DNA of 60,189 nt, taken from the NCBI GenBank assembly GCA_012295275.1, contig CM022672.1, forward strand, positions 33,641,565-33,701,753, given 5' to 3'. Position 1 is the first letter of the stretch; the number at the start of each line of letters is the position of its first letter. The notes beneath the pieces are model-generated. The model was given only the letters and a program-made list of their open reading frames with translations, was not told the DNA's origin and searched no databases. Made by a program: the position numbers and the translations under genes. The DNA is from Chrysomallon squamiferum (lineage: Eukaryota; Mollusca; Gastropoda; Neomphalida; Peltospiridae). Shown one piece after another: positions 36,463 to 49,130 of this stretch.

Positions 36463-39099
36463 ATTTTGTATCTTTATAAATACAAATTAACTTAGCTGTG
36501 CTTTAATTGCACCAAAACATTTTATCATGTCTCACACACACACACACACACACACACACTATTTTTATTCCTCCTTCAGAATCAAAAAAGAAAAAGACGT
36601 CACTGTTAATAATTCAGACATGACGAAGTATCTGTTGCTATGGCGATTAATCTGGCTACTCACCAAGTCGACCAATCTCTGCTATAACAATGTCGGACAG
36701 GAAGTTTGTGGCTCGGTTTAATTTTTGCATAATGTGAATCAACGTTGTGGCAATCTCTTCTTTGTCTCGTATTCCCAGCAGCGGTTCCAGTGATTCACAC
36801 AGAGTACAGTACTCAGTTGTTAAATACTGAAAAATAAAACAAACAATATAACTACTACTGCTACTACTACAACAACTACTACTACTACATCAGCAGAGGT
36901 TCAGAGAGTACAGTATTCAGTTGTTAAATACTGAAAAAATAAAACAAATAATGTTACTACTACTACTTCTACAACAACTACTACTACTACTACATCAGTA
37001 GAGGTTCACATACAGTACAGTATTCAGTTGTTAAATACTGAAAAAATAAAACAAATAATATAACTACTACTACTACTACTACATCAGCAGCGGTTCCAAC
37101 GATTCACACAGAGTACAGTACTCAGTTGTTAAATACTGAAAAATAAAACAAATAATATAACTACTACTACTACTACATCAGCAGAGGTTCCAGTGATTCA
37201 CAGAGAGTACAGTACTCAGTTGTTAAATACTGAAAAATAAAACAAATAATATAACTACTACTACTATTTTACTACTATTCAACTACCACTACTACTTCTA
37301 CTACTACTACTACATCGAGAGGGTGCAGTATTCAGCTGTTACATACTGAAACAATAAAACATTAACTGACGTTATAATTACTACAACTACTACGTTGTTG
37401 ACAATGCTACCACTACTACAGCAACTACTCACAGCTACTACTGGTACATCAGGAAATGTTCAAGAGATTGAAACAGCGAGCAGTACTCAATTTCAAAACA
37501 TTTGACTTATCCAGTTAACAAATAATATAATTATTTCTCCTATTTCTACTATTATTACTGCCATATAAGGAGAAGTTACTTCTACAGTTAGTAGTATGCA
37601 AAATTTTATTATATTTTAATTACTCATTTTGTTTGTTTATTTATTTATTTATTTATTTATCCACAGACACAAAACAACGAAAGGACAAAAAAAACATTTG
37701 ACTGTGGAATTAAATACATGATTATTAATGTTAGTTATTATTTTGTTGTTGCTATGGTTACCTTGACTAGATCCTGGTAGAGGTCCATAGGTAATATGTG
37801 TACAGTCTGGTATCTGGCTTTCAACCTGAGAATGGGCAGATCACTCTTGGTATCTTTGCCTGCTTTACCCACAGTTCCAGAGGCAGCAGTGAACCTGTAA
37901 TTTAATAATAATAACGTAATGTAATGTAACATATTGTAATGTATTGTATTATATTGTAATGTAATGCAACGTAACATAATGTAATTATAATGTAATGTAA
38001 TGTAACAATATATTGTATTGTAATGTAATGCACTATAAATCATTATTGATTGTTTATTTATTAATATTATTACACCTTGTGTGTGTATGTGTGTATGTGT
38101 GTGTGCTTTACAGACACAAACAGTGGCAACACTCGTATATACCTGTACATAGATACATGTATTTATGTGTCTGTCTGTGTGTGTGTTTATTTTTATCTTT
38201 AACATCACTCATTATCTGTAATGTTTAGATGCAGATGAATTAATTTAAAGTAATTTTTTTGAATTTAATAAATAAAAATAAATTCTGTACTGACGCTTTG
38301 ATTGCAACGTTCAGAAGGGCAAAGTTTTAGTGAGTAATTAGCTCAACTTACCATTTCTCTACAAACTGTCTGTTATTTATTTCTGACACTGAAATATTTA
38401 CATAACCTGAAAAATAAATAAATAAATAAATAATAGAATAAGTAAACAGAACAAATAAATAAATAATAAATAAATAAATAAATAAATAAATAATCAAGTA
38501 AATCTAAAAATAAAAATTAAGATGCATATATTACAACAATATTAAAATAAAAATTAAGATGCATATATATTACTACAACAACAATAAAATAAAAATTTAC
38601 AAAACAATTAGCCAAAACTGTTGCAATAGTTGTAAGTTTAATAAATTTATTTTCTTTCACAAAATCTTTTGTAATTTCTAGTTTTGTAACCTTCATAGAA
38701 CATGATTCTTTTTATTATTTGTTGTTTTTTTTATATTAATTTTCTAAATAACAAACATTTCGTAAAACAAACATAAAAGGTTTTTTTTTATCAAAATTTA
38801 CGTTAAACCAGTTGTACAAATCACTATTACAGTGTTTCATACACAAAATAAACGAAATATTAGCAAAACAGCACAGAAATAATAAATGATATTTCATCGG
38901 AGGAAAAACGGAAATTCTGTTAAATAAAAGCACCATCAGTCCCTTCACCCCAACTTTCTCTGTCTCACAAATTGTCTGAATGCACAGTTTACTTACCAAC
39001 AATACAGTTCTTTTCCTTTTTCTTCTTCCTGTCTGCCTCTCTGTACAGATTTACTGTGATGTACTCGACTGCTGGAAGATTACTACAATAAAGCAATCA

Positions 39100-39138
<39 letters not shown>

Positions 39139-39760
39139 TAACATAAGTAAGTAAAGTAATAATAATGGTGGTGGTAATGGCGACGATGATAATTAAAGCA
39201 ATAATAATACTAATAATAATGATAATAATAATAATTATAATAATAATAATAATAATAATAATAATTATAATAATAATGATAATAATAATTATAATAATAA
39301 TAATAATAATAATAGTAATAATAATAACAATAATAATGGTCAAGTAATGAGAAGAAAAAAAATATTTTTATAAAAAAATTAATTCAGTAGTAATATTTAT
39401 TATAAAAATAACAAATATCAAGAAAAATAATAAAAACTCTTTATCTACAACTGTATAATGCAATAGTATGAATTCAAATTTCATCTAGAATTATAAAGTG
39501 TAAACAAAACAAAAAATTATCAATATGATTCAAAGAATAAAAAGGAATGGTTCCAGAAAATATTTAAAATAAAACATATACCACAGAATGTGTAAATAAA
39601 AAGGAATATTTGAATACAGAATGAATATTAAAAACTTACTTGAATTCAAAATGTTCACCCCAGAACAGCATGTCATTCTTTGCTTTACTGGATGTCCTGG
39701 CATACAGTGTTTTATCCAGGTGTATTTCACAAAAATACCTGAAACAAACAAACAAACAAA

Positions 39761-39799
<39 letters not shown>

Positions 39800-42465
39800 A
39801 CAAATAAATAAATAAACATGTCAATTTTTTGCTTTACTTGATGTCCTGGCATACAAAGTTTTATCCAGGTGTATTTCACAAAAATACCTGAAATAATAAA
39901 TTAAAAAATATATAAATAAATAAACAAATAAATAAATATACATAAAAAAATTAATGAATAAATAAATAAATAAGTAAATAAACATACATCAAAACATTAA
40001 TTAATGAATAAATAAATAAATAAGTAAATAAACATAAAAAACATTAATTAATGAATAAATAAATAAATAAGTAAATAAACATACATCAAAACATTAATGA
40101 ATGAATGAATTAATAAATACTTTTTTTATACACCTCCATCAACATAATAACATAGAAATCCAAAATATACATGCATCCAAACGTAAGCAATACAAATCCA
40201 ATAAAAAAAACCATTACAAGCATTTATATGTGCTCATCCTCAAATACACAAATACACAATGCACACAGACTCTCTCAGACACAAGAACACACACACACAC
40301 ACACACACACATTCAACCATATACACAAATGTAATACACAATTGTAATAAAACACTCAGTTACAAAACGTGCAACCACAAAAACACAGGCACACACAGTC
40401 TTATGTGCAGCCATATACAGCCCCCCTCCCACACACACACACACATTCAGTATTCTAAAAATAGCTTATCCTACAACTCTTACTGAAGTCTAGCCAGTTT
40501 GTAAAAATAAATGTAACACCTGGGCAGAATAACTGTCACAAGAAAAGAATATGTGTGGAGGCCATTTTATCAGTTAACCCAGTTTACCATCAGCTGTGTG
40601 TAGTAACATAAGTATTTCATAGTAAATTTTTATTATACACTATTAGTTTACCATCAGCTGTGTGTAGTAACATAAGTATTTCATAGTAAATTTTTATTAT
40701 ACAGTATTACTTCAGCATTAGTTGTATGTAGTAGTGTAAGTATTTCATAGTAAATATTGTGTGTCATAACACTAGAAATAGTAGTTTATATTTCAGAGAA
40801 TGATTATTTACATTCTTGTATCTTTGGAGGTATATGAATACAATTACATATTCTGTGATATTTATAATTAAATATGTTAGTCATAATAATAATAATAATA
40901 ACAACATCATCAATAACCAGTAATAATTAACAACAAGAACAAAAACAATAACAAGAACAAAAACAATGAAAATAACAATAACGATGACAGTAATACTAAT
41001 GACACTACTAATGACAATAATTAATAATGTAATATTTATTATTATTATTATTATTATCATCATCATATTTATTTTATTTTTATACTTTTATTACTCTTCT
41101 TAAGTAAAAATTTTTTTTTTCATAATCAGTAAATAAACAAATAACTAACTAACTAAATAAATAATATTATTTCTTAACAGAAGAAATATTTATTTATTTA
41201 TTTATTTATTTATTCGGAGAATACAAAAAAAGATAACAATAATCCTAATACATCAGCCTCACTGTGCACACTCTAAGCAAAACCGGCTAATTTCCTCTAC
41301 AGCTTAAACCTGTGAATACTCTTCAGTACCTGAATATCTTTTGTGTGTTCTCACACATTCTGCCCTTTCCAGCTGTGCACTAACTGTTTTTCTAATCATA
41401 CATCTTGTAAAATGTCAAACAGAGTGACGAAAACATGTATGTACATTTACTGAAGTTGAACTGCCCTCGGGGGGGGGGGGGCATGGTGAGTCAGTCACCT
41501 GTTCAAATCCCACCACTGGACCGATTCTCTCAGCTTATAGAACATAATAGATAAATAGAATTTAAAACAAAGAGTTAATGTCATGTAGTACGATACTTAC
41601 TTTTTTTTTGAAGGTACATTTTTGGCTTCCTGTATCCAAATTTTCAGAGAGTTGTCTGCTCTTCGACATTGCTCCTGGTTTGGTTGGACTGTTCTTCGCA
41701 AACTGAAATTTAAAAATTTAAAATATTCTGGTGAGAGGAATTTTTGTTGTTATTATTATTACTATTATTGTTGTTGTTTTTGTTGCTGTTGTTGTTGTTG
41801 TTGGAATTATTATTGTTTTCACAGTTTTACTGCTATTGTTGTGATTATTAGTTTTATTACTGTTATTTTTTTTATTTCTGTTATTTGTTGTTATTACCAT
41901 TATTATTATTATTCAAAAAATAATAATAATAACAAAATAAAATAATTCTATAAAGAAATTAAACTAAATTATTTCAAAAAGCGTAGACATATATACTTTC
42001 TTCTTTTCTTTTCTTTTTTTCCAAATTTACAACAAATGATGTATACTGTCCAAAAAAAAAAATAAAAAATAATAAAAAAAAATAATAAAATAAAAAAAAT
42101 TCAAAAATTCTAAAAAATAAAAAATGTATAACACACAAACACACACAGACTTTCTAGATAATTTATTTAATATCTTCTTTTTCTTTTCTTCTTTTTTTTT
42201 GTCTCTTTTTTTTTTTCAAAAACATTTTTCACCACAAATTTACCTGTCGATCCATTTATCCCGTTCTTCCGACGTCCTGCAGGAAATGTACTTGCTGCCG
42301 TGCGTAGTCGACACCTGAAAACAGTGGTCCTGTCCCAGAATGCTGCTGTGCAGAGGTTTTATTTCCAGGTCGGGGGCAGTGAGGTCGATGGAGTGCATGC
42401 TGGAAGGCGAGGTGAGCAAAGACTCATGGGAGCGCGACGTCTGAATGCGCGAGCTGATCAGCGAC
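28255..42465 (-). CDS. DAB2IP: SynGAP/DAB2IP-family Ras GTPase-activating protein, 16 exons, 5' end not found
   Basis: Known role: this family (SYNGAP1, DAB2IP, RASAL2) speeds GTP hydrolysis by Ras or Rap at membranes and scaffolds signalling proteins. Seen: sixteen exons whose phases all agree, giving 1108 codons plus a stop. Order: end of a PH domain (about 1-85, [15 protein letters not shown]); C2 domain (about 100-235, [20 protein letters not shown]); RasGAP domain (about 235-480) with the arginine-finger region [12 protein letters not shown] (Arg near 294) and the [17 protein letters not shown] motif; a Ser/Asn-rich linker (516-940) encoded by one large exon; and a coiled coil (about 940-1085) ending GFKSSSC. 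Key catalytic residues are present, so an active GAP is expected. Invertebrates probably carry a single member, so the symbol marks the family rather than the paralogue. The PH start and N-terminus lie upstream, unseen. Confidence 0.93.
28511..29403 (-). other. RasGAP intron 15
   Basis: It contains a TACATACA/CACACA microsatellite (28555-28860), weak repeats of CYTAATCCA (28885-28990) and a 39-bp tandem array (29156-29385). Confidence 0.85.
29156..29385. repeat. 39-bp tandem array, six copies
   Basis: The unit, starting ATGAACAGTGATTTTGAATC, repeats about six times beside the exon 15 donor. Being 39 bases long (13 codons) and stop-free in one frame of each strand, it gives artefactual open frames both ways. 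Confidence 0.9.
29404..29609 (-). CDS. DAB2IP: RasGAP exon 15 (coiled coil)
   Basis: 206 bases encode [20 protein letters not shown] and then [19 protein letters not shown], a charged heptad-rich coiled coil as in DAB2IP. The exon leaves two bases (AG). Donor GTGCGG. Confidence 0.92.
29610..30643 (-). other. RasGAP intron 14, trinucleotide repeats
   Basis: About 400 bases of (TAC)n with interspersed TAG and TAA units (29650-30060), then (ATG)n/(TAA)n, a (CTAT)n tract near 30355-30380 and (TA)n tracts. No coding sequence. Confidence 0.9.
30644..31963 (-). CDS. DAB2IP: RasGAP exon 14 (large disordered linker)
   Basis: 440 codons, phase 0 at both ends. It opens with [20 protein letters not shown], like the family, then becomes rich in Ser, Asn, Asp and Pro with an acidic run near 31230. 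It closes with [16 protein letters not shown], the start of the coiled coil. The exon is strikingly GC-rich against its AT-rich introns, so long antisense frames occur and are not genes. Confidence 0.92.
31964..32367 (-). other. RasGAP intron 13
   Basis: 404 bases, AT-rich, with (TA)n near 32057-32080. Nothing else recognised. Confidence 0.85.
32368..32478 (-). CDS. DAB2IP: RasGAP exon 13
   Basis: 111 bases (37 codons, phase 0 at both ends) encode [20 protein letters not shown] followed by [12 protein letters not shown], matching the FEGYIDLGRELSxLH segment of the family. Confidence 0.92.
32479..33283 (-). other. RasGAP intron 12
   Basis: 805 bases of AT-rich DNA with an A run near 32640 and a short (CA)n near 33030. 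No other feature recognised. Confidence 0.85.
33284..33374 (-). CDS. DAB2IP: RasGAP exon 12 (RasGAP domain end)
   Basis: 91 bases encode [20 protein letters not shown] and then [10 protein letters not shown]. Acceptor TTTGTAG, donor GTAAGT. Confidence 0.92.
33375..33904 (-). other. RasGAP intron 11 with an exon 12 edge copy
   Basis: It holds (TTA)n and (TTG)n tracts (33440-33485 and 33625-33680) and (TA)n. At 33491-33514 lies a 24-base near copy of the exon 12 5' edge with its TAG acceptor, reading FDGKEE where the exon has FGGKEE. Confidence 0.8.
33905..33980 (-). CDS. DAB2IP: RasGAP exon 11 (RasGAP domain)
   Basis: 76 bases encode [20 protein letters not shown] and then LANFT, the family's RTLTLIAKxIQNLANF helix. 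The donor GTATATAT opens into a (TA)n tract. Confidence 0.93.
34010..34479 (-). repeat. 40-bp tandem array in RasGAP intron 10
   Basis: About nine units of TTTTTATGGGGTCTAAAACA plus AAGCTATTTAAATACAAACA fill the intron. On the coding strand every unit carries GTTTGTATTTAAA, identical to the start of the exon 10 5' splice site region, so the array is a string of decoy donors. Confidence 0.9.
34480..34628 (-). CDS. DAB2IP: RasGAP exon 10 (FLR motif)
   Basis: 149 bases encode [20 protein letters not shown] and then [19 protein letters not shown], the signature block that stabilises the arginine finger. The donor is CAAG|GTTTGTATT. Confidence 0.95.
34629..35382 (-). other. RasGAP intron 9, trinucleotide repeats
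   Basis: (TAC)n, (TAA)n and (ATG)n blocks dominate. Three blocks share the phrase ATTACCATTATTATAGTTT(A/C)ACTAC, so this is a diverged higher-order repeat. Confidence 0.85.
35383..35561 (-). CDS. DAB2IP: RasGAP exon 9 (RasGAP domain)
   Basis: 179 bases encode [20 protein letters not shown], then [19 protein letters not shown] and INSYCYFP. The CEVDP stretch is typical of this subfamily. Confidence 0.93.
35562..36246 (-). other. RasGAP intron 8
   Basis: Irregular AACAACAGTAATAA-type repeats fill 35580-36000. The rest is unremarkable AT-rich sequence. Confidence 0.85.
36247..36326 (-). CDS. DAB2IP: RasGAP exon 8 (arginine finger)
   Basis: 80 bases encode [20 protein letters not shown] followed by KLVGEK. 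The Arg of TFRGNS aligns with the arginine finger (LFRATTLAS in p120GAP), which inserts into the Ras active site. Confidence 0.93.
36327..36663 (-). other. RasGAP intron 7
   Basis: Contains (GA)n at 36420-36459 and (CA)n at 36533-36559; otherwise plain AT-rich intron. Confidence 0.85.
36664..36826 (-). CDS. DAB2IP: RasGAP exon 7 (RasGAP domain start)
   Basis: 163 bases encode [19 protein letters not shown] and on through [16 protein letters not shown]. The 5' end and acceptor of this exon are copied several times in the intron before it. Confidence 0.93.
36827..37761 (-). repeat. RasGAP intron 6 with repeated copies of the exon 7 acceptor edge
   Basis: Copies of the last intron bases plus the first 40-60 bases of exon 7 recur at about 36888-36945, 36997-37050, 37082-37142, 37176-37236 and, more diverged, 37313-37355 and 37449-37485. 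They are separated by (TAC)n. Two of them keep the reading [11 protein letters not shown]. Each retains the TTTTCAG-type acceptor. Confidence 0.9.
37762..37894 (-). CDS. DAB2IP: RasGAP exon 6 (C2 end)
   Basis: 133 bases encode [20 protein letters not shown] followed by [20 protein letters not shown], the conserved link between the C2 and RasGAP domains. Confidence 0.93.
37895..38351 (-). other. RasGAP intron 5
   Basis: Contains GTAATGTAAT-type short repeats (37910-38035) and (TG)n near 38080-38105. No gene. Confidence 0.85.
38352..38406 (-). CDS. DAB2IP: RasGAP exon 5 (C2 domain)
   Basis: A 55-base exon encoding [19 protein letters not shown], with CAG acceptor and GTAAGT donor. It matches the family's GYVxVxxxxxxGRQFVEKW stretch. 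Confidence 0.92.
38407..38996 (-). other. RasGAP intron 4
   Basis: (AAAT)n at 38411-38495 and a duplicated AAAATTAAGATGCATATAT phrase (38513 and 38551 region). No gene seen. Confidence 0.85.
38997..39082 (-). CDS. DAB2IP: RasGAP exon 4 (C2 domain)
   Basis: The acceptor TTATTGTAG and donor G|GTAAGT bound 86 bases encoding [20 protein letters not shown] and a lysine-rich tail. It joins exons 3 and 5 in phase. Confidence 0.92.
39083..39639 (-). other. RasGAP intron 3
   Basis: (TA)n at 39103-39140 and a long (TAA)n tract at 39200-39345. No gene seen. Confidence 0.85.
39640..39738 (-). CDS. DAB2IP: RasGAP exon 3 (C2 domain)
   Basis: 99 bases encode [20 protein letters not shown] and then [12 protein letters not shown], the most conserved part of the family's C2 domain. 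A partial copy of this exon lies 79 bases upstream in the gene sense (39817-39887). Confidence 0.94.
39817..39887 (-). pseudogene. Partial duplicate of RasGAP exon 3
   Basis: It keeps the acceptor (ATTTCAG) and the first 21 codons (through SSKAKN), then has an extra T that creates a stop, and breaks off into (AAAT)n with no donor. All four base changes in the aligned coding part (ACA/ACT, CTG/TTG, TCC/TCA, AAG/AAA) are synonymous. Confidence 0.85.
41469..41530 (+). mobile_element. Possible SINE fragment with B-box-like sequence
   Basis: After a run of 13 G comes CATGGTGAGTCAGTCACCT and then GTTCAAATCCCACC, a good RNA polymerase III B-box. No A-box was found upstream, so this may be a truncated tRNA-derived SINE. 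Confidence 0.3.
41601..41702 (-). CDS. DAB2IP: RasGAP exon 2 (PH to C2 link)
   Basis: 102 bases encode [20 protein letters not shown] and then [13 protein letters not shown]. The exon ends in nine A directly before GTAAGT, so indel errors here would matter. Phases fit both neighbours. Confidence 0.92.
41703..42243 (-). other. RasGAP intron 1
   Basis: 541 bases: (TTG)n/(TTA)n near 41745-41930 and A/T-rich low complexity near 42050-42120. No gene. Confidence 0.85.
42244..42465 (-). CDS. DAB2IP: RasGAP exon 1 of the model (PH domain, C-terminal part)
   Basis: The acceptor is TCTCTCGTTGCAG and the donor GACAG|GTAAAT. It encodes [19 protein letters not shown], then the conserved [17 protein letters not shown] and [13 protein letters not shown] of the family's PH domain. 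It enters with two bases owed by an upstream exon that was not identified. Confidence 0.92.
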
Positions 42466-44640
<2,175 letters not shown>

Positions 44641-46951
44641 TATTATTCATTGTTTTTGTTCCCCACTGAGTATTTATTTACAGTCTTCAAACCATGAATC
44701 AACTGGGAGAAAAAACTGAATGAAAGAAGAAAAAAAAAATGGATGGAAAAAGAAAGAAAGAAAGAAGGAAAGAGAGAAAGAGGAAAAGTACTGAAACTGA
44801 GAAAGAAATAAAAACAATTTAAAACATAAGGAAGGAAAACAGAAATTAAAGGAAGGAATAAAGATAAGGACAGAGAAAGGAAGGAAGGAGAAGAAACAAA
44901 GGAAAGAATGACAAGAAAGGCAAAAGAGGAATGAAACAAGGAAAAAAAAAAAAAAAGTTTTTGAAACAATGTGTCTGTGGATGTTTTAGTTCTCAAGATC
45001 AGCAGAACAGAAATACAAAACTACACATAAACACACAATTACATCAGAGACAAACAACTGTCAAAATACCACGACAGGGATACCCCTCTGTAATCAATTC
45101 CTGAACTAGTTCTATTTTTATACACACTTAACTAACACTCTGACAAGAATAGTGTTAAAAAACAGAACCTCAAGACTTAAAAAAAAAAAAAAAAAATAAA
45201 ATTATTAAAAATTAAAAAAAAAAAAAAAAAAAAAAATATTATAAAAATTTTAAAATAAAATAAAGAAAAAGACACGATACTGTGAAAACTTTCACACACT
45301 GTGTACATCAGACGGCACCAGACAACTCAAGATAAGAAGCTGTATTATTGGGGAAATTCTACACCAGACAGCTCAGTCCCAGCTGTTGAATGCAACACTG
45401 AGTATGATGAGCCAGTGAGTCAGGTACAAGGTTTGTGTAAAAAAAAAAATGTAGCTTAATCTGAAGTGTGAGCAGATGAATTTATGAGGTGAGAGTGAGA
45501 GACTGAGATAGGTGCAACCAGACGAGTTTATGTTGTTAAGACAATTTAGTATGGTATTATTATGGTATAAGTTTCAGACAGGTCTGGTTAGGTTTATATA
45601 CGTCTAATAACATTTAGACACGTGTCCAATAATGTCCGATGAGATAGCAAGGTTTAGATAAATGTCTAATAATGTTTAGACAGTGGTGATAAATAATGCT
45701 TAGACGTGTCGTATGAGACTCATTTTAGACGTTTCTAATGAGGTTTAGAGATGTCTGATAAGATTTAGACATGTCTGATAAGGTTCTGATAAGGTTCAGA
45801 GATGTCTGATCAACTTTACTGATGTCTAATGAAGTTTCTAGCTGGTGTTGATGGTTTTAACGTTTTCTCCAGTGTTAGTTTAAAAATGGGTGTAGAACTG
45901 TATTTGTTTAATGGTCAATGCTAACTCAAGTCTACAGGTTGAAATGATCAAGTTTCACATCCTTGTTAACAAGACCAATACTAGAAAAACACACAAAACC
46001 AGCAGGAACCCAGCAAAACAAGAAAAATCATGAGAAACTTTAGTCGGTTCTGAGAAATGTGAGTTCATGTGAAAGAAATACTGAATCTACAAAACGCTTA
46101 TGCGAAACTGAAGCATATTATTCTTAAATTAAATACACAAAACAGTATATGTCAGTGGTTGATAATAAATAAATGCAAGCTAATAAGTATTATTTTTTGA
46201 ATTAAATATATGAAACTGTATATGTGTGAGAGTTTGATAACAAACACAAGCTGAAAAATATTATTTTTAAAAAAATTACTATCAAATCTCTCTAGATCCT
46301 ATTTCAAACTATTTGTCTGTTTAGAGTAAGTTTTGCTAATATTAATTCCTTTGTAGAAAAATTCATCAAAATGAAGTAATGAAGATTAAAGGAATAGAGA
46401 TTCTAAATCTCTATAGATCTTAGCTTAAATATTTGTCTTTTTAGAATAAAATACATTAATACTTTTATAGAAAATTTAATCAATGAACCAATGAACTGTT
46501 AAAGAAATTAAAGTCTAAATCTTAGTATATCTTAACTCAAAATACATGTTGTTGTTTTTTAAATAAAAAGTTTTAATATAAATAATATTGCTGAAAATTT
46601 GACCAATAAATGAACAAGCAACGCATTAAAGAAAGCCAATGTAAGAAAATATTACAAGGAATAAAAGTATTAAACTGTTGCACAGTGTAATAGGATTAGC
46701 TTGTTTGCCTAGGTTCTTATTACTACATAGTGTGTAACAAAGTACACAGAAACTATGTTATAATATGTATTACACATTGTTAAATAAGTTGACGTCAGAG
46801 ACAATAAGGTAAAGAAATACGTAATTATTGGTATTAGATTACTGTGTGTTAACCTGCTACTGCGTTTTTATTCATAAACACAGCAACAATAGCCAAACTA
46901 GACAATGCATTTTCTATTTGTAAATTAAAACAATTTCCTTCCCCTTACTGT

Positions 46952-46999
<48 letters not shown>

Positions 47000-48470
47000 A
47001 TATATATAAAACTAGAAGTAATAAATTAAAATAACAAATCAGTAACCAGCTACAGAAAATACGAAAACAAATATTTCAATAAAATGTTTAGATTATTGAT
47101 TAATTAGTAAATCATTATTAACAACAGTTAAAAATAAACACAATTTTAATTTAAAAAAACCTAATATTAGTATTTTTATATTACTGAGAAAAAAAATGAA
47201 AAAGATGAAGAAGAAAACAAATATATTTTGAGGATAATTAATTAATTAATTTAGCTAAACTTAATCATCCAGATTATCAACTAACAATGTTTTTTTTTAA
47301 AAATCACCTTAAACTTGTACACAAATTCATTATGCTACATCAAATCGTATACAAATCTTCAGATGCAATGATCCATCACTTTAAAAGATTTATAAAATTC
47401 TCCATTCACAACAGTTCTGAAAAAATATATTCCCAAAAGCAGATTCACAAACCACAGAAAATAATCTAAATCTTTTTTTTTTTTTTTTTTCTTCTTCCTC
47501 CTCACAAAAATGTCAAAGAAAATGAACAAAAATAATGATCACATTGTTATCTTTTTAAAAAAACATCTTTTTCCATGTGAAGCCATCAAAATTGAAAACA
47601 CAAAATTAACACCTGTCTGAAAAAGCAAGCCTGTGAATGGTTAGGATGTTTACTTATCTCCAGATTAACAAAGAGTGACTTTACATACATCCACTGAATC
47701 AATACTGACAACAAAACACAGAGAAACTTGACTTAGACAACAGAACCACTAGCACCAATAGTCAAAAACAGACAAAGTACATCCATACACTGAAATACTA
47801 GTACTGTAAATCAGATGAAACAAAAGTTATGTGTACTAAACTGCTAATACTAAACCCACCTTATATATCCACATTCTATAATCACTAGTATTACCAGTCA
47901 AACAAATACACACAGATTGAATATCCATCAGAATACTAAACTCCTGGTACTAATACTCAAACATACACAATGTACATCAAAACACTTGTACTTGAAAGTT
48001 ATAAAACACGTGTTATATCTCATATAACTGAACCTTAATACTTATAGTCAGAAACAAACACTGTATATCCTTTTTTCTATGTTGCATAAACACCACCTAC
48101 ATATATATATACTCATATTCTGAAACATATATAATCCATATAATCAACCTTCAGAAATACACGAAACACCTGGTTTCAACATATTCACACACTGAACTAG
48201 CAAGTAACGTTAAAGCACATAAACCCTGACAAACTAGTACTAGTTGGTGAAGATACTAGAATGATGTCTGACTGAGTCACTACACTACTAAGTATCTAAC
48301 TAACTAACTAACTGAGTCAACTGAGTCAACTGTCCTGTCCCAGCTCACATCAATACCTGAGTGAGTGAGTCACTTCATTAGAAATCTGACAGGATCAATA
48401 CCACACACCGACTGACTGACAGTTCTTAGTGACTTGTAAACCTTCACCTGTGTTGTACATACCTTCATAC
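44641..48470. other. AT-rich DNA, probable intron or upstream region
   Basis: A purine-rich GAAAGAAAG stretch (44720-44960), A runs near 45180-45236, a degenerate TTTAGACATGTCTGATAAGG repeat (45590-45830) and (TA)n at 46958-46993. No supported gene. Confidence 0.5.
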
Positions 48471-49130
48471 ACCTGTTAATTGTATACTATAACATATTTA
48501 TTATATGTATATATTATACAGTGTCACGTATTTTCTGATATCTGTTATTTGTTAATGATGTACAGTATCATATATCTTAAGGTATGTCTTAATATTATGT
48601 ATTATACAGTATCATGTAATACACATAAGACAATGTACAGAATTACAGAATTATATATATATATATATTACCATACTTTAAGACATGTATTAATATACAG
48701 TATTACATACCTTCAGGTATATTATATCAATTGCATATATAAGTCATAAATGTACAGAATTACATACTTCACTTTAAGACATGCATTAATACATTAGTAT
48801 TACATACCTTCAGGTATATACTTTCAGATATCTGTTAATATATAAACTGATGGAATTACACATTGTTTTACGCAACAAAACAAAAATCAAAACATTTATT
48901 TTGAGATTAAGCTGATTTTTTTTAATAAAACAAGACACACCAGTGTGATAAAGATGTGTTTGACAGGGTCATACAGATGTCAGTACTTCCCAGTGTCTTT
49001 CACCGGGTATTGATCTAATAACTCACAGATCCACAATTGTCAACTGACCTGTGCATTGCCTAGGATACCGAATGTTAATGAATATTCAATTAGTTCTGTA
49101 GATGATACTAACGACAGGCGTTTGGTTCAT
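48471..49130. repeat. Degenerate ACATACCTTCAGGTATAT-type repeats
   Basis: Loose tandem copies of TATTACATACCTTCAGGTAT, which is itself partly palindromic, occur between 48480 and 48840. The rest has no recognisable feature. Confidence 0.5.

Larger units (their letters stand above)
39739..41600 (-). other. RasGAP intron 2
   Basis: Holds the exon 3 partial copy, long (AAAT)n arrays (39755-40100), (CA)n (40290-40445), three 70-bp tandem copies with CATAAGTATTTCATAGTAAA (40580-40757), (TTA)n blocks and a SINE-like tail near 41470-41530. Confidence 0.85.
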
